NCBI RefSeq assembly: GCF_001953865.1
Contig: NZ_MQUQ01000014.1
Location: 118,849 to 182,848, forward strand
Origin: Amycolatopsis coloradensis
Lineage (GTDB): Bacteria; Actinomycetota; Actinomycetes; Mycobacteriales; Pseudonocardiaceae
Direction of reading: 5' to 3'
DNA: 64,000 nucleotides
Made by a program: the position numbers and the translations under genes. Under the pieces are notes generated by a model, which saw only the letters and a program-made list of their open reading frames with translations, searched no databases and was not told where the DNA came from. Below, one piece after another: positions 34,814-43,200 of the stretch. How positions within the stretch are numbered: the first letter of the stretch is position 1; every line of letters begins with the position of its first letter.

Positions 34814-34890
34814 ACCGGCAACAGTAAGCCACGAGCGGCGATTGGCCTACCACCAGCGAGGCGGGTCTCACCACCGCCACGCGCCGGGTG

Positions 34891-36588
34891 CTACTGGTCA
34901 CCCTGTGCGCTGCGGGTGTCACCGGCGATCAGCAGCTGGCCACCGCCGCCGTCGATGACACGGACGGTCTTCGCTTCGGAGCCACCGGACTTGAACGTGA
35001 GGTTGATGGTGATGTCCACCGAACCGTCGGGGTTGTTGCCCTTGGTGGCGTTGGCACCCTTGTAGCTGCTCAGCTGGTGCGTCGCCCAGTACTCCTGATA
35101 CTTCGCCTGGTCGCCGTACGCCGCTTGGGCGTCGGGAGTCAGCATCGCCCAGCCTGTGGGCGAGCCCGCGTTGCTGTAGAAGTCCACGACGCGTTCCCCG
35201 GCGGGCCGGTACTCGATCTTGCCGCCGTTCGAAGGCGCGGAGGACGGAGGCGGGCTGCTCTTGGAGGCGCTCTTCGACGGCGTCGCCGGAGCGGAGGTCT
35301 GCGGGTTCGCCCCGGCGTTGTTGCCGCTCTGGCCGCCGGTGCCGCCGTTGCCGGAGTTCAGCACCAGGAACACGATCACCGCGATCACCACGACCGCGGC
35401 GCCGGCGCCCGCGAACAGGACGGCTTTGCGCTTGCCGTCCGAGGACTTCGCCGGCGACGGCCGCATCGGGGCGGCCGCCGACGGCGGCGGGCTCATCGCG
35501 GCGACCGGGCGCGGCGGGGTGTTCGGCGGGGCCGCCGGTGAGCGCATCGGGATGAACGCGGCGGTCGGCGTGTGCTGCTTGGCGGGAGGAGACAGTGGAG
35601 GGGTCGCGGACGACTGGGCCTGCCTCTCGGTCCGCTGCCACGGTGGCCGGTCCCCGCCGGGGACGCCGTGCCCAGGGGTGTCGGGCACGGCGGGCTGTCT
35701 GCCGCCGCCCGCCCCGAAAAGCCGCGGCGAGGCCGCCGTGCCCACGCCGGATTCGTTCGCCGCCAGCGCGGCGAGCCGCTCCCTGGCCTCGGCCATGGTC
35801 GGGCGTTCGGTCGGTTCGGTGCGCAGGAGGCTCATCAGCAGCGCGGTCGCGGCACCCGCCTGCTGCGGCGGGTTGATCTGCCCGTTCGCGGCCGCGTACA
35901 GCAGCGCGAGCTGGTTGGAGCTGTTCCCGTACGGCGTCTGGCCCTCGATCGCCTGGTAGAGCGTCGCGCCGAGCGCGAAGACGTCGGAGCTGGGCACAGG
36001 ATCCGAGCCCCGCGCCAGTTCGGGCGCGAGGTAGGCCGGGGTGCCGCCGATCAGGCCGGTCTGGGTGAGCGTCATGTCGCCCGCCGCGCGCGAGATGCCG
36101 AAGTCGGTGATCTTCGCGGTGCCCGCTTCGTCGATCAGGATGTTCCCAGGCTTGACGTCGCGGTGCACGATCCCGGCGCGGTGCGCGGCGACCAGCGCCG
36201 ACGCGACCTGCTCGCCGATCTTCGCGACCCGCCCCAGCGGCAGCGTGCCTTCATCGGAGATGATCGCGGAGAGGCTCGGGCCGTTCAGGTACTCCATCAC
36301 CAGGCAGGGATCGCCGCCGTGCTCGGCGATGTCGAACACCACGATCGCGTTCGGGTGCTGGAACCGGGCCGCGTTCTTCGCCTCGCGCATGGCGCGCTGG
36401 CGCATGTTGTCGCGTTCGGCCTCGGAGACACCTGGCTGCGGGAGGATCTGCTTGACCGCCACCGAGCGCTCGAGGCGGACATCGATGGCGCGCCAGACCA
36501 CCCCCATGGCACCGCTACCAATTTGCTCGACCAGGCGGTAGTGCCCGGCGATCAGCTGACCGGTGTCGATGGCGACTGCTCCTGACAC
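34891..36588 (-). CDS. Membrane serine/threonine protein kinase (PknB-type)
   Basis: Product of 565 residues from a GTG. The kinase domain (about 15-270) is complete: IGSGAMGVVWRA glycine loop, VAVKQI Lys, HRDVKPGNIL, TDFGISR and APELARG, with an activation loop TLTQTGLIGGTPAY. A Pro-rich linker (about 290-380) leads to one membrane helix (about 390-412) and a Ser/Pro linker with an external C-terminal domain of about 110 residues that resembles no PASTA repeat (VDFYSNAGSPTGWAMLTPDAQAAYGD), similar in form to NTF2-like sensor domains. It signals across the membrane; ligand unknown. Confidence 0.92.
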   Translation of the reverse strand: MSGAVAIDTGQLIAGHYRLVEQIGSGAMGVVWRAIDVRLERSVAVKQILPQPGVSEAERDNMRQRAMREAKNAARFQHPNAIVVFDIAEHGGDPCLVMEYLNGPSLSAIISDEGTLPLGRVAKIGEQVASALVAAHRAGIVHRDVKPGNILIDEAGTAKITDFGISRAAGDMTLTQTGLIGGTPAYLAPELARGSDPVPSSDVFALGATLYQAIEGQTPYGNSSNQLALLYAAANGQINPPQQAGAATALLMSLLRTEPTERPTMAEARERLAALAANESGVGTAASPRLFGAGGGRQPAVPDTPGHGVPGGDRPPWQRTERQAQSSATPPLSPPAKQHTPTAAFIPMRSPAAPPNTPPRPVAAMSPPPSAAAPMRPSPAKSSDGKRKAVLFAGAGAAVVVIAVIVFLVLNSGNGGTGGQSGNNAGANPQTSAPATPSKSASKSSPPPSSAPSNGGKIEYRPAGERVVDFYSNAGSPTGWAMLTPDAQAAYGDQAKYQEYWATHQLSSYKGANATKGNNPDGSVDITINLTFKSGGSEAKTVRVIDGGGGQLLIAGDTRSAQGDQ

Positions 36589-36688
36589 ATTCTTTGACGA
36601 ACAAGGCCCGGGGTGATGGTGGCGTTACGCGGTCGTGCTGGTCCCGCGCACCCGATCGAGTGTAGCGGGCGGCGGTTTCGGATCCCCG

Positions 36689-37375
36689 TCAGCTTGCCGA
36701 TGCGGACGCGGGCGTTTCTTCCTCGCCGACCGGTTCGGCCGCCGGAACGGCCTTCCGCCGGAAGACCCTGATCAGCCCGATGGCCCCGGCGGCGGCGAAG
36801 ACGGCGTAACAGATCAGCAGAGCGGGCGGTGTTTCCCCGGTCAGGGCGTCGCCGAGGACGACGACCGCGACCGTCCCCGGCAGGCTGCCGAGCGCGGTCC
36901 CGATCAGATACGGGACGAAACGGACCGACGACACTCCGCACAGGTAACTGAAAGGAGCGAACGGCACCATCGGGATCAGCCGTAAGGAGGTGATCGCCAG
37001 AACCCCGCCGTCGGAGAGCCGGTCGTTGACCGCGCGCACCTTGGCCCGGTGCAGATGCCGGGTGACCAGATCACGGCCGAGTGCCCGCGAAAGGGCGAAC
37101 GAGAGCCCGGAGGCGACCGTGGTCGCCAGGATGCCGACGACGATGCCCGTCGTGGCGCCGAGCAGCAGGCCGCCCGCCAGGTTGAACACGGTGCGCGGGA
37201 TCGGCGCCACCGTCAGTACCGAGTAGAGCAGGAAGAACACCAGCGGTGTGGCCGGGCCGAGTCCGGCGGCCCAGGCCCGCAGTCCGGCCGGGCTCGGGAT
37301 CGGCAGGAGCACCGCGGCCGCCACGAAGAGGGCGAGCACGGTGAGCGCGAGAATCACTTTGGTACGGCCGGACAC
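36689..37375 (-). CDS. TVP38/TMEM64 (DedA-like) membrane protein
   Basis: Product of 228 residues from a GTG at 37375. About six membrane segments; the conserved VTT-domain core is visible as APIPRTVFNLAGGLLLGA, then ALSRALGRDL, RLIPMVPFAPFSYLCG and GTALGSLPGT. Such proteins are phospholipid scramblases or small-molecule transporters in the inner membrane; substrate unknown. Its start codon is only 24 bp from that of the divergent GNAT gene. Confidence 0.88.
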   Translation of the reverse strand: MSGRTKVILALTVLALFVAAAVLLPIPSPAGLRAWAAGLGPATPLVFFLLYSVLTVAPIPRTVFNLAGGLLLGATTGIVVGILATTVASGLSFALSRALGRDLVTRHLHRAKVRAVNDRLSDGGVLAITSLRLIPMVPFAPFSYLCGVSSVRFVPYLIGTALGSLPGTVAVVVLGDALTGETPPALLICYAVFAAAGAIGLIRVFRRKAVPAAEPVGEEETPASASAS

Positions 37376-37382
37376 TGCGTCA

Positions 37383-37392
37383 ACCGTACGGT
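37383..37392. promoter_or_regulatory. Palindrome in a 24-bp divergent gap
   Basis: ACCGTACGGT is a perfect 10-bp palindrome centred between the divergent starts at 37375 and 37400. With so little room, promoters must overlap the opposite coding regions or the mRNAs start near the first codon. A binding site is only suggested. Confidence 0.3.
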
Positions 37393-37399
37393 ATTCGCT

Positions 37400-37957
37400 G
37401 TGATCGATACCGAGGCGCTGCGGACGCAGCCCGAACTCACCGGCGAGAACATCGTGCTGGCGCAGCTCGACGAGTCCTGCTTCGAGCCCGCCTGGCGGGC
37501 GTTGCGGGAGCCGGAGACCATCCGGCTGACCGGCACGCACACCGTCTTCACCGAAGATCAGATCCGCACGTGGCTGGCCTCGCGGCCGGGTCTCGACGAC
37601 AGGGCCGACTACGCGATCCTGCGCAAGGAGGATCGCGGCTACCTCGGCGAGGTCGTGCTTTCGGACTTCGACGGGGACAACCGCTCGGCCGCGTTCCGGA
37701 TCGCGCTGACCGGGCCGGACGTCTTCGGCAAGGGTTACGGCACCGAAGCGACGAAGCTGATCCTGGACTTCGCGTTCGACGTTGTCGGCGTCCATCGCGT
37801 CTCGCTGGAGGTGTTCGACTTCAACCCGCGGGCCCAGCGTGTGTACGAGAAGTGCGGGTTCGTCCGCGAGGGACTTCAGCGGGAAGCCCTGTGGTGGGAC
37901 GGCGAATGGCATGACGTGGTCACGATGGCAATTCTGAAGAACGATCCGCGGCCCTGA
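37400..37957 (+). CDS. GNAT family N-acetyltransferase (RimJ/RimL type)
   Basis: Product of 185 residues from a GTG at 37400. RimJ/RimL pattern: TGENIVLAQLDESCFEPAWR, the acetyl-CoA pyrophosphate loop region VFGKGYGTEATKLIL (Q/RxxGxG/A variant), then VHRVSLEVFDFNPRAQRVYE and KCGFVREGLQREAL. It probably acetylates an amino group of a protein N-terminus or a small molecule. It is 28 bp from the LigD-type polymerase gene. Confidence 0.9.
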   Translation: MIDTEALRTQPELTGENIVLAQLDESCFEPAWRALREPETIRLTGTHTVFTEDQIRTWLASRPGLDDRADYAILRKEDRGYLGEVVLSDFDGDNRSAAFRIALTGPDVFGKGYGTEATKLILDFAFDVVGVHRVSLEVFDFNPRAQRVYEKCGFVREGLQREALWWDGEWHDVVTMAILKNDPRP

Positions 37958-37985
37958 GCCGCGCCGGACTGGCTACGGTGGGCGC

Positions 37986-39005
37986 ATGCCCAAGAACGGT
38001 GAGCCGATCGAGGTCGAGGCAGGCGAGCGCAAGGTCCGGGTGTCCAGCCCGGACAAGGTGTACTTCCCGGCCCGCGGGATCACGAAGCGCCAGGTCGTGG
38101 AGCACTACGTCGCGGTCGGCGAGCCGTTGCTGCGCGCTGTCGGGGAGCGGCCGACGACGCTGAAGCGCTACGTCGACGGCGTCGAGGGCGAGTGGTTCTA
38201 CGCCAAGCGTGTGCCGAAAGGCGCCCCTGAGTGGGTGGAGACCGCGAAGATCACCTTCCCGTCGGGCCGGACCGCCGAGGAGGTCTGCCCGACCGAGGCC
38301 GCCGTGTTCGCCTGGGCGGCGAATCTGGGCACCTTCGACTTCCACCCGTGGCCGGTGCGGCGTCCCGACGTCGACCACCCCGACGAACTCCGCATCGACG
38401 TCGACCCGCCGGACGAGGCCGGGTTCAGCGACGCGGTCGAGGTCGCCGGCGTGGTGCGTGAGGTGCTCGACTCGGCCGGTCTCGTCGGCTATCCGAAGAC
38501 GTCGGGCGGCCGCGGCGTGCACGTCCTGGTGCGTATCCGGCCCGAATGGGACTTCATCGACGTCCGTCACGCGGTGATCGCGCTGGGGCGCGAGGTCGAG
38601 CGCCGGATCCCCGAGAAGGCGACGATCGCGTGGTGGAAGGAAGAACGCGGGGGCCGGGTCTTCATCGACTACAACCAGGCCGCGCGCGACCGCACGGTGG
38701 CCTCGGCGTGGTCGGTCCGCGGCACCCCGCGTGCCACCGTGTCCACCCCGCTCACCTGGGACCTGCTGACCGAGGTCGACCCGGACGACTTCGACGTCCT
38801 CACCGCCGGAGCCTTCTACGCCGAGCGCGGCGACCTCCACGGGCCGATGGACGAGCAGGCGTTCGGCATCGAAACGCTGCTGGAGTGGTACGCGCGGGAC
38901 GAGCGCGACCACGGCCTCGGCGAGATGCCGTATCCACCGGACTACCCGAAAATGCCTGGTGAACCGAAGCGGGTCCAGCCCAGCAAGGCGCGCGACGACA
39001 CCTAA
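37986..39005 (+). CDS. Stand-alone LigD-type NHEJ polymerase (primase-like) domain protein
   Basis: Product of 339 residues, the archaeo-eukaryotic primase fold of LigD without nuclease or ligase parts. Seen: SPDKVYFPARGITKRQVVEHY, WFYAKRVPKGAPEWV, the metal-binding DELRIDVDPP (paired Asp), SGGRGVHVLVRI, and DYNQAARDRTVASAWSVRG. It fills gaps and adds ribonucleotides in Ku-dependent break repair. A separate ATP-dependent ligase gene lies at 48203; Ku is not in the window. Length matches mycobacterial PolD-type proteins. Confidence 0.92.
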   Translation: MPKNGEPIEVEAGERKVRVSSPDKVYFPARGITKRQVVEHYVAVGEPLLRAVGERPTTLKRYVDGVEGEWFYAKRVPKGAPEWVETAKITFPSGRTAEEVCPTEAAVFAWAANLGTFDFHPWPVRRPDVDHPDELRIDVDPPDEAGFSDAVEVAGVVREVLDSAGLVGYPKTSGGRGVHVLVRIRPEWDFIDVRHAVIALGREVERRIPEKATIAWWKEERGGRVFIDYNQAARDRTVASAWSVRGTPRATVSTPLTWDLLTEVDPDDFDVLTAGAFYAERGDLHGPMDEQAFGIETLLEWYARDERDHGLGEMPYPPDYPKMPGEPKRVQPSKARDDT

Positions 39006-39239
39006 GCCCGGCCGACGCGGCCCAGTGAGCGGTCAGCGCGAGGAACAGCACGCCGGCGATGAGCATGAACACGGCCAGGTGATGCAGTCCGCCACTGTCG
39101 GCACGCTGACCGAAGAACGCGCCGCTGGCGGGATGTTGATCGGCACCAGGGACACCGAGATGATCGGGGAGTTGGCCGGGTTGAGGGCCGCGCCCAGCAT
39201 CATCGGAGGCAGGAGCCGCCGGTCGAAGCCCGCGCTCAT
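39003..39239 (-). pseudogene. MFS drug-efflux transporter reduced to its two ends by internal deletion
   Basis: The ATG at 39239 overlaps the marR stop by 4 nt, the usual marR-MFS arrangement. The first 36 codons read as an MFS N-terminus (MSAGFDRRLLPPMMLGAALN, PANSPIISVSLVPI). After that the frame is lost, and in another frame the typical extreme C-terminus follows: ASGAFFGQRADSGGLHHLAV, FMLIAGVLFLALTAHWAA. About 1.1-1.2 kb coding for the middle helices is gone, with a frameshift at the junction near 39130. No functional transporter can be made. Confidence 0.8.
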
Positions 39240-39664
39240 CGCCGCACGACCCGTTCCAGTACGGCCGCCGCTTCGATCAGCGTGCGGCGCTCCGCTTCGG
39301 TGCACCGCGTTTCCAGGACCCGGGCGAGCCAGCCTTCCCCGGCGCGACGGCGCTCTTCGAGGAAGGTGTGGCCGTTGTCGGTGACGAAGACCAGTTGACG
39401 CCGTCCGTCCTCGGGGTCCTGCCGACGGGCGGCCAGCCCCCGCTCCACCAGGACGCCGACGGTGGTGGCCACCGACTGGTGACGGATGCCTTCGAGGGCG
39501 GCCAGGTCGCTGACCGACGCTTCGCCGTCTTTGTCGAGACGGCTGAGCACGGACGTCTGGGACGGCGTGAGGTCATCGCGGCCGTAGTTCTCCCGCAAGC
39601 GGCGCCGGAGCCTGCTGAAGGCGACGCGGATGTCGTGGGCCGCGCGTGCGCCGGTCGTGTCCAT
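39236..39664 (-). CDS. MarR family transcriptional regulator
   Basis: Product of 142 residues from the ATG at 39664. Winged-helix signature: DDLTPSQTSVLSRLDKDGEA, SVSDLAALEGIRHQSVATTV, LVERGLAARRQDPEDGRRQL and a C-terminal dimerisation helix (LERVVRR). A 26-bp palindrome 13 bp upstream of its start is a good autoregulatory site. Its presumed target, the downstream MFS gene, is dead, so it either persists by chance or controls other genes. Confidence 0.9.
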   Translation of the reverse strand: MDTTGARAAHDIRVAFSRLRRRLRENYGRDDLTPSQTSVLSRLDKDGEASVSDLAALEGIRHQSVATTVGVLVERGLAARRQDPEDGRRQLVFVTDNGHTFLEERRRAGEGWLARVLETRCTEAERRTLIEAAAVLERVVRR

Positions 39665-39676
39665 GTCCGCAGGGTA

Positions 39677-39702
39677 AGTTGCGCAGTTAAAACTGCGCAA
39701 CT
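39677..39702. promoter_or_regulatory. MarR operator candidate
   Basis: AGTTGCGCAGTT-AA-AACTGCGCAACT is a perfect 26-bp inverted repeat directly upstream of marR. TTGCGCA...TGCGCAA spacing suits a MarR dimer. A second small palindrome ACTACGTAGT follows at about 39707-39716. Confidence 0.7.
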
Positions 39703-39957
39703 ATGACTACGTAGTTACGGGAACGTATTTCGTGACGACGCGTGCGGTATCGGTGACCGATTCGTACTCTTCATCAGTCTCTTCTCCGGTTTGCTCGCGG
39801 AGTGATTGCGCTTTCGTGTCGATCCAGAAACCAGTCACCGCCGCGCGGCGAACCGATACGAGACTGTGTGACGCGTGCGGCCCAGTCGTAACGGCGGGTC
39901 TCCTGCCAGCGACATTCCCCGCCGAACGCTTACGCTGGGGGAGACGAAGGAGTGCCT

Positions 39958-40350
39958 GTGGACGACCTGATCGCCTTTCTCGCCGCGCGTGTCGGACAGC
40001 GCCAGGCGTTGATCATGCAGGCGGTCAAGAAAACCGAGATCAGCGAATCGCTCAATCGCGGTGAGACCAAGGTCGTCATCGAAAAGAAGATCCGGTCACT
40101 GAACGACATCGAACTCGACGTGGTCAACCAGATGATCAACGAGATCGAGGCGACCCGGCGGCTCCTGCAGGCGCACCGCACCACCGTTACGGAAAAGGTC
40201 CCGGGATTCCCCCTGTACGGCAACGAGTACTGGTGCGAGACGTGCAACGTGCCCGCCGACGAGGCCGGCCCGAACTGGTGCCTGACCCTGCGGCTGCTCG
40301 CCCTGCCCCACGCCGACCACCCGGACTACAGCGAGCGCTGGCGCCCCTGA
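39958..40350 (+). CDS. DUF6221 family protein
   Basis: Product of 130 residues from the GTG at 39958, chosen because AAGGAG lies 5 nt upstream. It starts VDDLIAFLAARVGQRQALIM, a helical region of about 80 residues, and ends with a Cys-containing part (YWCETCNVPADEAGPNWC) and the family's LRLLALPHADHPDYSERW tail. The four cysteines could bind zinc. DUF6221 proteins are common in actinomycetes, often in many copies, and have no known function. It stands 253 bp from the divergent marR; that gap holds no gene. Confidence 0.75.
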   Translation: MDDLIAFLAARVGQRQALIMQAVKKTEISESLNRGETKVVIEKKIRSLNDIELDVVNQMINEIEATRRLLQAHRTTVTEKVPGFPLYGNEYWCETCNVPADEAGPNWCLTLRLLALPHADHPDYSERWRP

Positions 40351-40390
40351 GCGGGGAATGCCCGCCGGGGCCGGACGCGTTGATCCGAGG

Positions 40391-41398
40391 GTGATCACGC
40401 TTTCGGTACTGGACCGGTCCCCGACCCGCCGCGGTGGCGACGCGCCCCGCGCGTTGCGGGACACGGTCGCCTTCGCGCGGGACATCGAAGCGCTGGGCTA
40501 TCACCGGTTCTGGGTCTCCGAGCATCACAGCGTGCCCGGCGTCGCCGGTTCGGCGCCCACGGTGCTGGCGGCCGCGGTCGCCTCGGCGACCGAGCGGATC
40601 CGCGTCGGCACCGGCGGCGTGATGCTGCCGAACCACCGGCCGCTGGTGGTCTCGGAACAGTTCGGTGTCCTCGAATCGCTGTTCCCCGGCCGGATCGACA
40701 TGGGACTGGGCCGGTCGGTCGGGTTCACCGGTGGGGTCCGCCAAGCACTTGGGCACGAGAAGGACGACGCCGACCGCTTCGGCGAGCAGGTCCGGGAACT
40801 GCTGGGCTTCCTCACGGGTGACCAGACGGCGTATCCGGGCGTGCACGCCATTCCGGCGGAAGGGCTGCGCGTGCCCGCGTTCCTGCTGGCCACCGGTGCC
40901 GGGGCGCGGCTGGCCGCGGAACTGGGGCTGCCACTGGTGATCGCGCCGGTCCGGGGCGAGGGACCGCTGCTCGAAGCCATCGAGGGTTACCGCTCCGGCT
41001 TCCGTCCCTCCGCGCAGGCTTCGCGGTCGTATGTCGTGGTGTCCACGGCGATCGCGGTCGCCGAGACCGCCGAAGCCGCGCGACGACTGCTGATCCCCGA
41101 AGCGTGGTCGACCGTCTACTCGCGCACGCACGGGGTTTTCCCGCCGCTGTCGCCGGTCGAGGAGATCCTCACGGCGTCACTGTCCGAACGGGACCGGGAG
41201 AGACTGGACCGGGCGCTCGACGGTCAGATCGCCGGCACCCCGGACGACGTCGGCGATCGGCTGGCCGACCTCGTCGCCAAGACCGGCGCCGACGAGATTC
41301 TGGTGACCACCAGTACTTTCGACCAGACCGAGCGGTTGGATTCCTACCGAGCCCTCGCCGAAGTCGCCGGGCTTCGCAGTCTCGCCGCGGCGTCGTGA
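40391..41398 (+). CDS. Luciferase-like (LLM class) flavin-dependent oxidoreductase
   Basis: Product of 335 residues from the GTG at 40391; an ATG at 40358 would add 11 residues. The LLM TIM barrel is recognisable: LSVLDRSPTRRGGDAPRALR, HRFWVSEHHSVPGVAGSAPT, VGTGGVMLPNHRPLVVSEQF and PGRIDMGLGRSVGF; the C-terminus has VGDRLADLVAKTGADEILVT. The SEHH motif is typical of the FMN-using MsnO8/alkanal monooxygenase branch. Substrate unknown. It is followed 3 bp later by a long hairpin. Confidence 0.9.
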   Translation: MITLSVLDRSPTRRGGDAPRALRDTVAFARDIEALGYHRFWVSEHHSVPGVAGSAPTVLAAAVASATERIRVGTGGVMLPNHRPLVVSEQFGVLESLFPGRIDMGLGRSVGFTGGVRQALGHEKDDADRFGEQVRELLGFLTGDQTAYPGVHAIPAEGLRVPAFLLATGAGARLAAELGLPLVIAPVRGEGPLLEAIEGYRSGFRPSAQASRSYVVVSTAIAVAETAEAARRLLIPEAWSTVYSRTHGVFPPLSPVEEILTASLSERDRERLDRALDGQIAGTPDDVGDRLADLVAKTGADEILVTTSTFDQTERLDSYRALAEVAGLRSLAAAS

Positions 41399-41401
41399 TC
41401 T

Positions 41402-41468
41402 CCGCGTTTCGTCCTCTGGTTGCGGTAGTTCGTGACGCGTACTACCGCAACCAGAGGACGAAACGCGG
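41402..41468. terminator. Bidirectional terminator-like hairpin with perfect 28-bp stem
   Basis: Arms 41402-41429 and 41441-41468 are exact complements around an 11-nt loop; the arm begins CCGCGTTTCGTCCTCTGGTT. It occupies the whole 71-bp gap between the convergent luciferase-like and PucR-type genes. It is the longest member of the GTCCTCT-core family. Confidence 0.75.
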
Positions 41469-41469
41469 T

Positions 41470-43071
41470 CTAGAGACGCAGGAGAAGCTGGGTGAGGATG
41501 CGCTGCGCCGGGTCGTCCAGGTCGATCCCGGACACCCCGGCGGCACGCCGCACCCGGTACCGCACCGTGTTCGGGTGGATGTTCAGCTCGCGCGCCGCGC
41601 GCCGGACATCGCCGAACGCGTCGAGGTAGGCGAGTACGGCGGGCACCAGGATGCCGCCGTGCTCGGCGTCGTGCGCGATCAGTTCGAGCAACCGAGGGTC
41701 GCGGATTCTCGGTTGGTCGCCGAGAAAAGCGAGCACTTCGGACAGCAGGACCTCGGCGCGGACGTCGGCCAGTGAGGCGACGTCCGCGGTCCCGTGCCCG
41801 CGCGCCATCGTCGCGAGCACGCGGTCCGCGTCGCCACGCGAGGCCGCCGCGTCGGAGAGACGTGGCACGACACCGCCCAGCGCGGCGCGCACCCGGACGT
41901 CGAGATGTCGTTGCGCGGTGCCGACGATTTCCTTCGCCAGCGCCAGGATCCGCGTCTCGGCGTGCTCGGGCAGATCCGGCAGGAGCGCGTAGACCCGGCC
42001 GCCGATCACGCTCACCAGCGCGCTCCGCCGGTACGCGGCGGTGTGCACGGTGATCAGGTGCACCAGTTCGGCTCGCCGCAGTTGCCGGTCGGTCGCCGCC
42101 CGGTCGCGGGGGAGCGAGAACCCCAGCACCACGGCCGGTTTCCCGGGATCCGCGCCGATGTCGTCGGCCACGGACTCGACTTCGAGGCGGCCGTCGAGCA
42201 ATCCCGCCAGCAGGTCCTCCCGCAGCCGGAGTTCCGGGCTCGGCAGGGTCCGGTGCCGGATCAACTGGGGCGCGAGCGCCCGGCTCGCGCCGAGCAACGC
42301 GATTTCCGCGCTTTCGGTGAGCGGATGCGCGCCCTCCTGGACCCAGATCGTGCCCAAGGGCTGCGATCCGGCGTGGATCCCGGCCGCGATCCGGCGCCGG
42401 ATGCCGAGATCCGGTCGTTCGTCGATGCGGACGATGCCTTCCCCAGCGCGAAGCCGCTGGTAGATGCCCCATTCGCGCAGCATCGCGAGGTACCGTTCCG
42501 GGCCTTCGCGGCCGAGGATCGAGAGGCGGCGCAGTTCGTCCACCTCGTCACCTGCCCGCGAATAGGCCAGCACGCGGCTCGCGGTGTCCTCGATGCTGAC
42601 CAGGCCGCCGGTGAGCGTCGCGATGGTCTGCGCGAGCGAGAACAGATCGCCCAGCACCTCGCCGCTGTCCGCCTCGCCCCCGGCGCGGGCCGCGTCCACG
42701 ACGCCCCTGGCCAGCGCTTCGACCTGTTCCCAGCGTGCCTCGTGGCCGACCTCGATCAGCGCGATGGCGGAGTCGGCCGCGACGTTCACGACCGGCGAGC
42801 CGTTCTTGACCGCCACGGCGGCCGCGCCCGACCGTCCCGCCGCCCGGATCGCGCCCGCGGCGGCCCGGCCGCGGGCTCCGATCAGCAGGACGAGATCACC
42901 CGGATGGGCGTCGGGTGGATCCTCCGGGTCGTGGATGACGACGTCCCCCACCTCGATCCCGAGCCCACTCGGTGCCGCGAGCACCCTGACCAGCGGTTCC
43001 CCGAGCGTGGCGAGGACATGCCGCAGTGACGCGACAGTGGTCGTTTCCGTAGTCGCTGTAGTCGCTGTCAT
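41470..43071 (-). CDS. PucR/CdaR-type regulator of proline catabolism
   Basis: Product of 533 residues from the ATG at 43071 (GGGTG just upstream); an in-frame start at 43104 would overlap the operator repeats. N-terminal PucR-like domain (about 20-130), a GAF/GGDEF-like centre (about 150-400) and a C-terminal helix-turn-helix (YLDAFGDVRRAARELNIHPN, TVRYRVRRAAG). It is divergent from pruA and proline dehydrogenase. In actinobacteria such PucR-type regulators activate these genes in response to proline, so this role is likely though not shown by sequence alone. Confidence 0.85.
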   Translation of the reverse strand: MTATTATTETTTVASLRHVLATLGEPLVRVLAAPSGLGIEVGDVVIHDPEDPPDAHPGDLVLLIGARGRAAAGAIRAAGRSGAAAVAVKNGSPVVNVAADSAIALIEVGHEARWEQVEALARGVVDAARAGGEADSGEVLGDLFSLAQTIATLTGGLVSIEDTASRVLAYSRAGDEVDELRRLSILGREGPERYLAMLREWGIYQRLRAGEGIVRIDERPDLGIRRRIAAGIHAGSQPLGTIWVQEGAHPLTESAEIALLGASRALAPQLIRHRTLPSPELRLREDLLAGLLDGRLEVESVADDIGADPGKPAVVLGFSLPRDRAATDRQLRRAELVHLITVHTAAYRRSALVSVIGGRVYALLPDLPEHAETRILALAKEIVGTAQRHLDVRVRAALGGVVPRLSDAAASRGDADRVLATMARGHGTADVASLADVRAEVLLSEVLAFLGDQPRIRDPRLLELIAHDAEHGGILVPAVLAYLDAFGDVRRAARELNIHPNTVRYRVRRAAGVSGIDLDDPAQRILTQLLLRL

Positions 43072-43080
43072 CACCCGAAT

Positions 43081-43128
43081 TAGCCGATCGGACAAGATGG
43101 TCACCTTGATTCTAGCCAGTCGGACAAG
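43081..43128. promoter_or_regulatory. Direct-repeat operator candidate for the proline operon
   Basis: TAGCCGATCGGACAAG (43081-43096) and TAGCCAGTCGGACAAG (43113-43128) match at 14 of 16 bases and are 32 bp apart, about three DNA turns, so a dimer or tetramer could bind one face. They lie between the divergent regulator (43071) and pruA (43201). Confidence 0.6.
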
Positions 43129-43200
43129 CCGAAGCGGAGACGTCCGGTCTACCGTTCGGGGTGAGACCTCTAACCGGCGAAGTGAAGTCAGGAGCAGTCA

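Noticed and set aside
38800..39072. Separate small membrane protein on the minus strand
   Set aside because: Its hydrophobic start (MFMLIAGVLFLALTAHWAA) is the last helix of the collapsed MFS gene, and the rest is antisense to the LigD-type polymerase.
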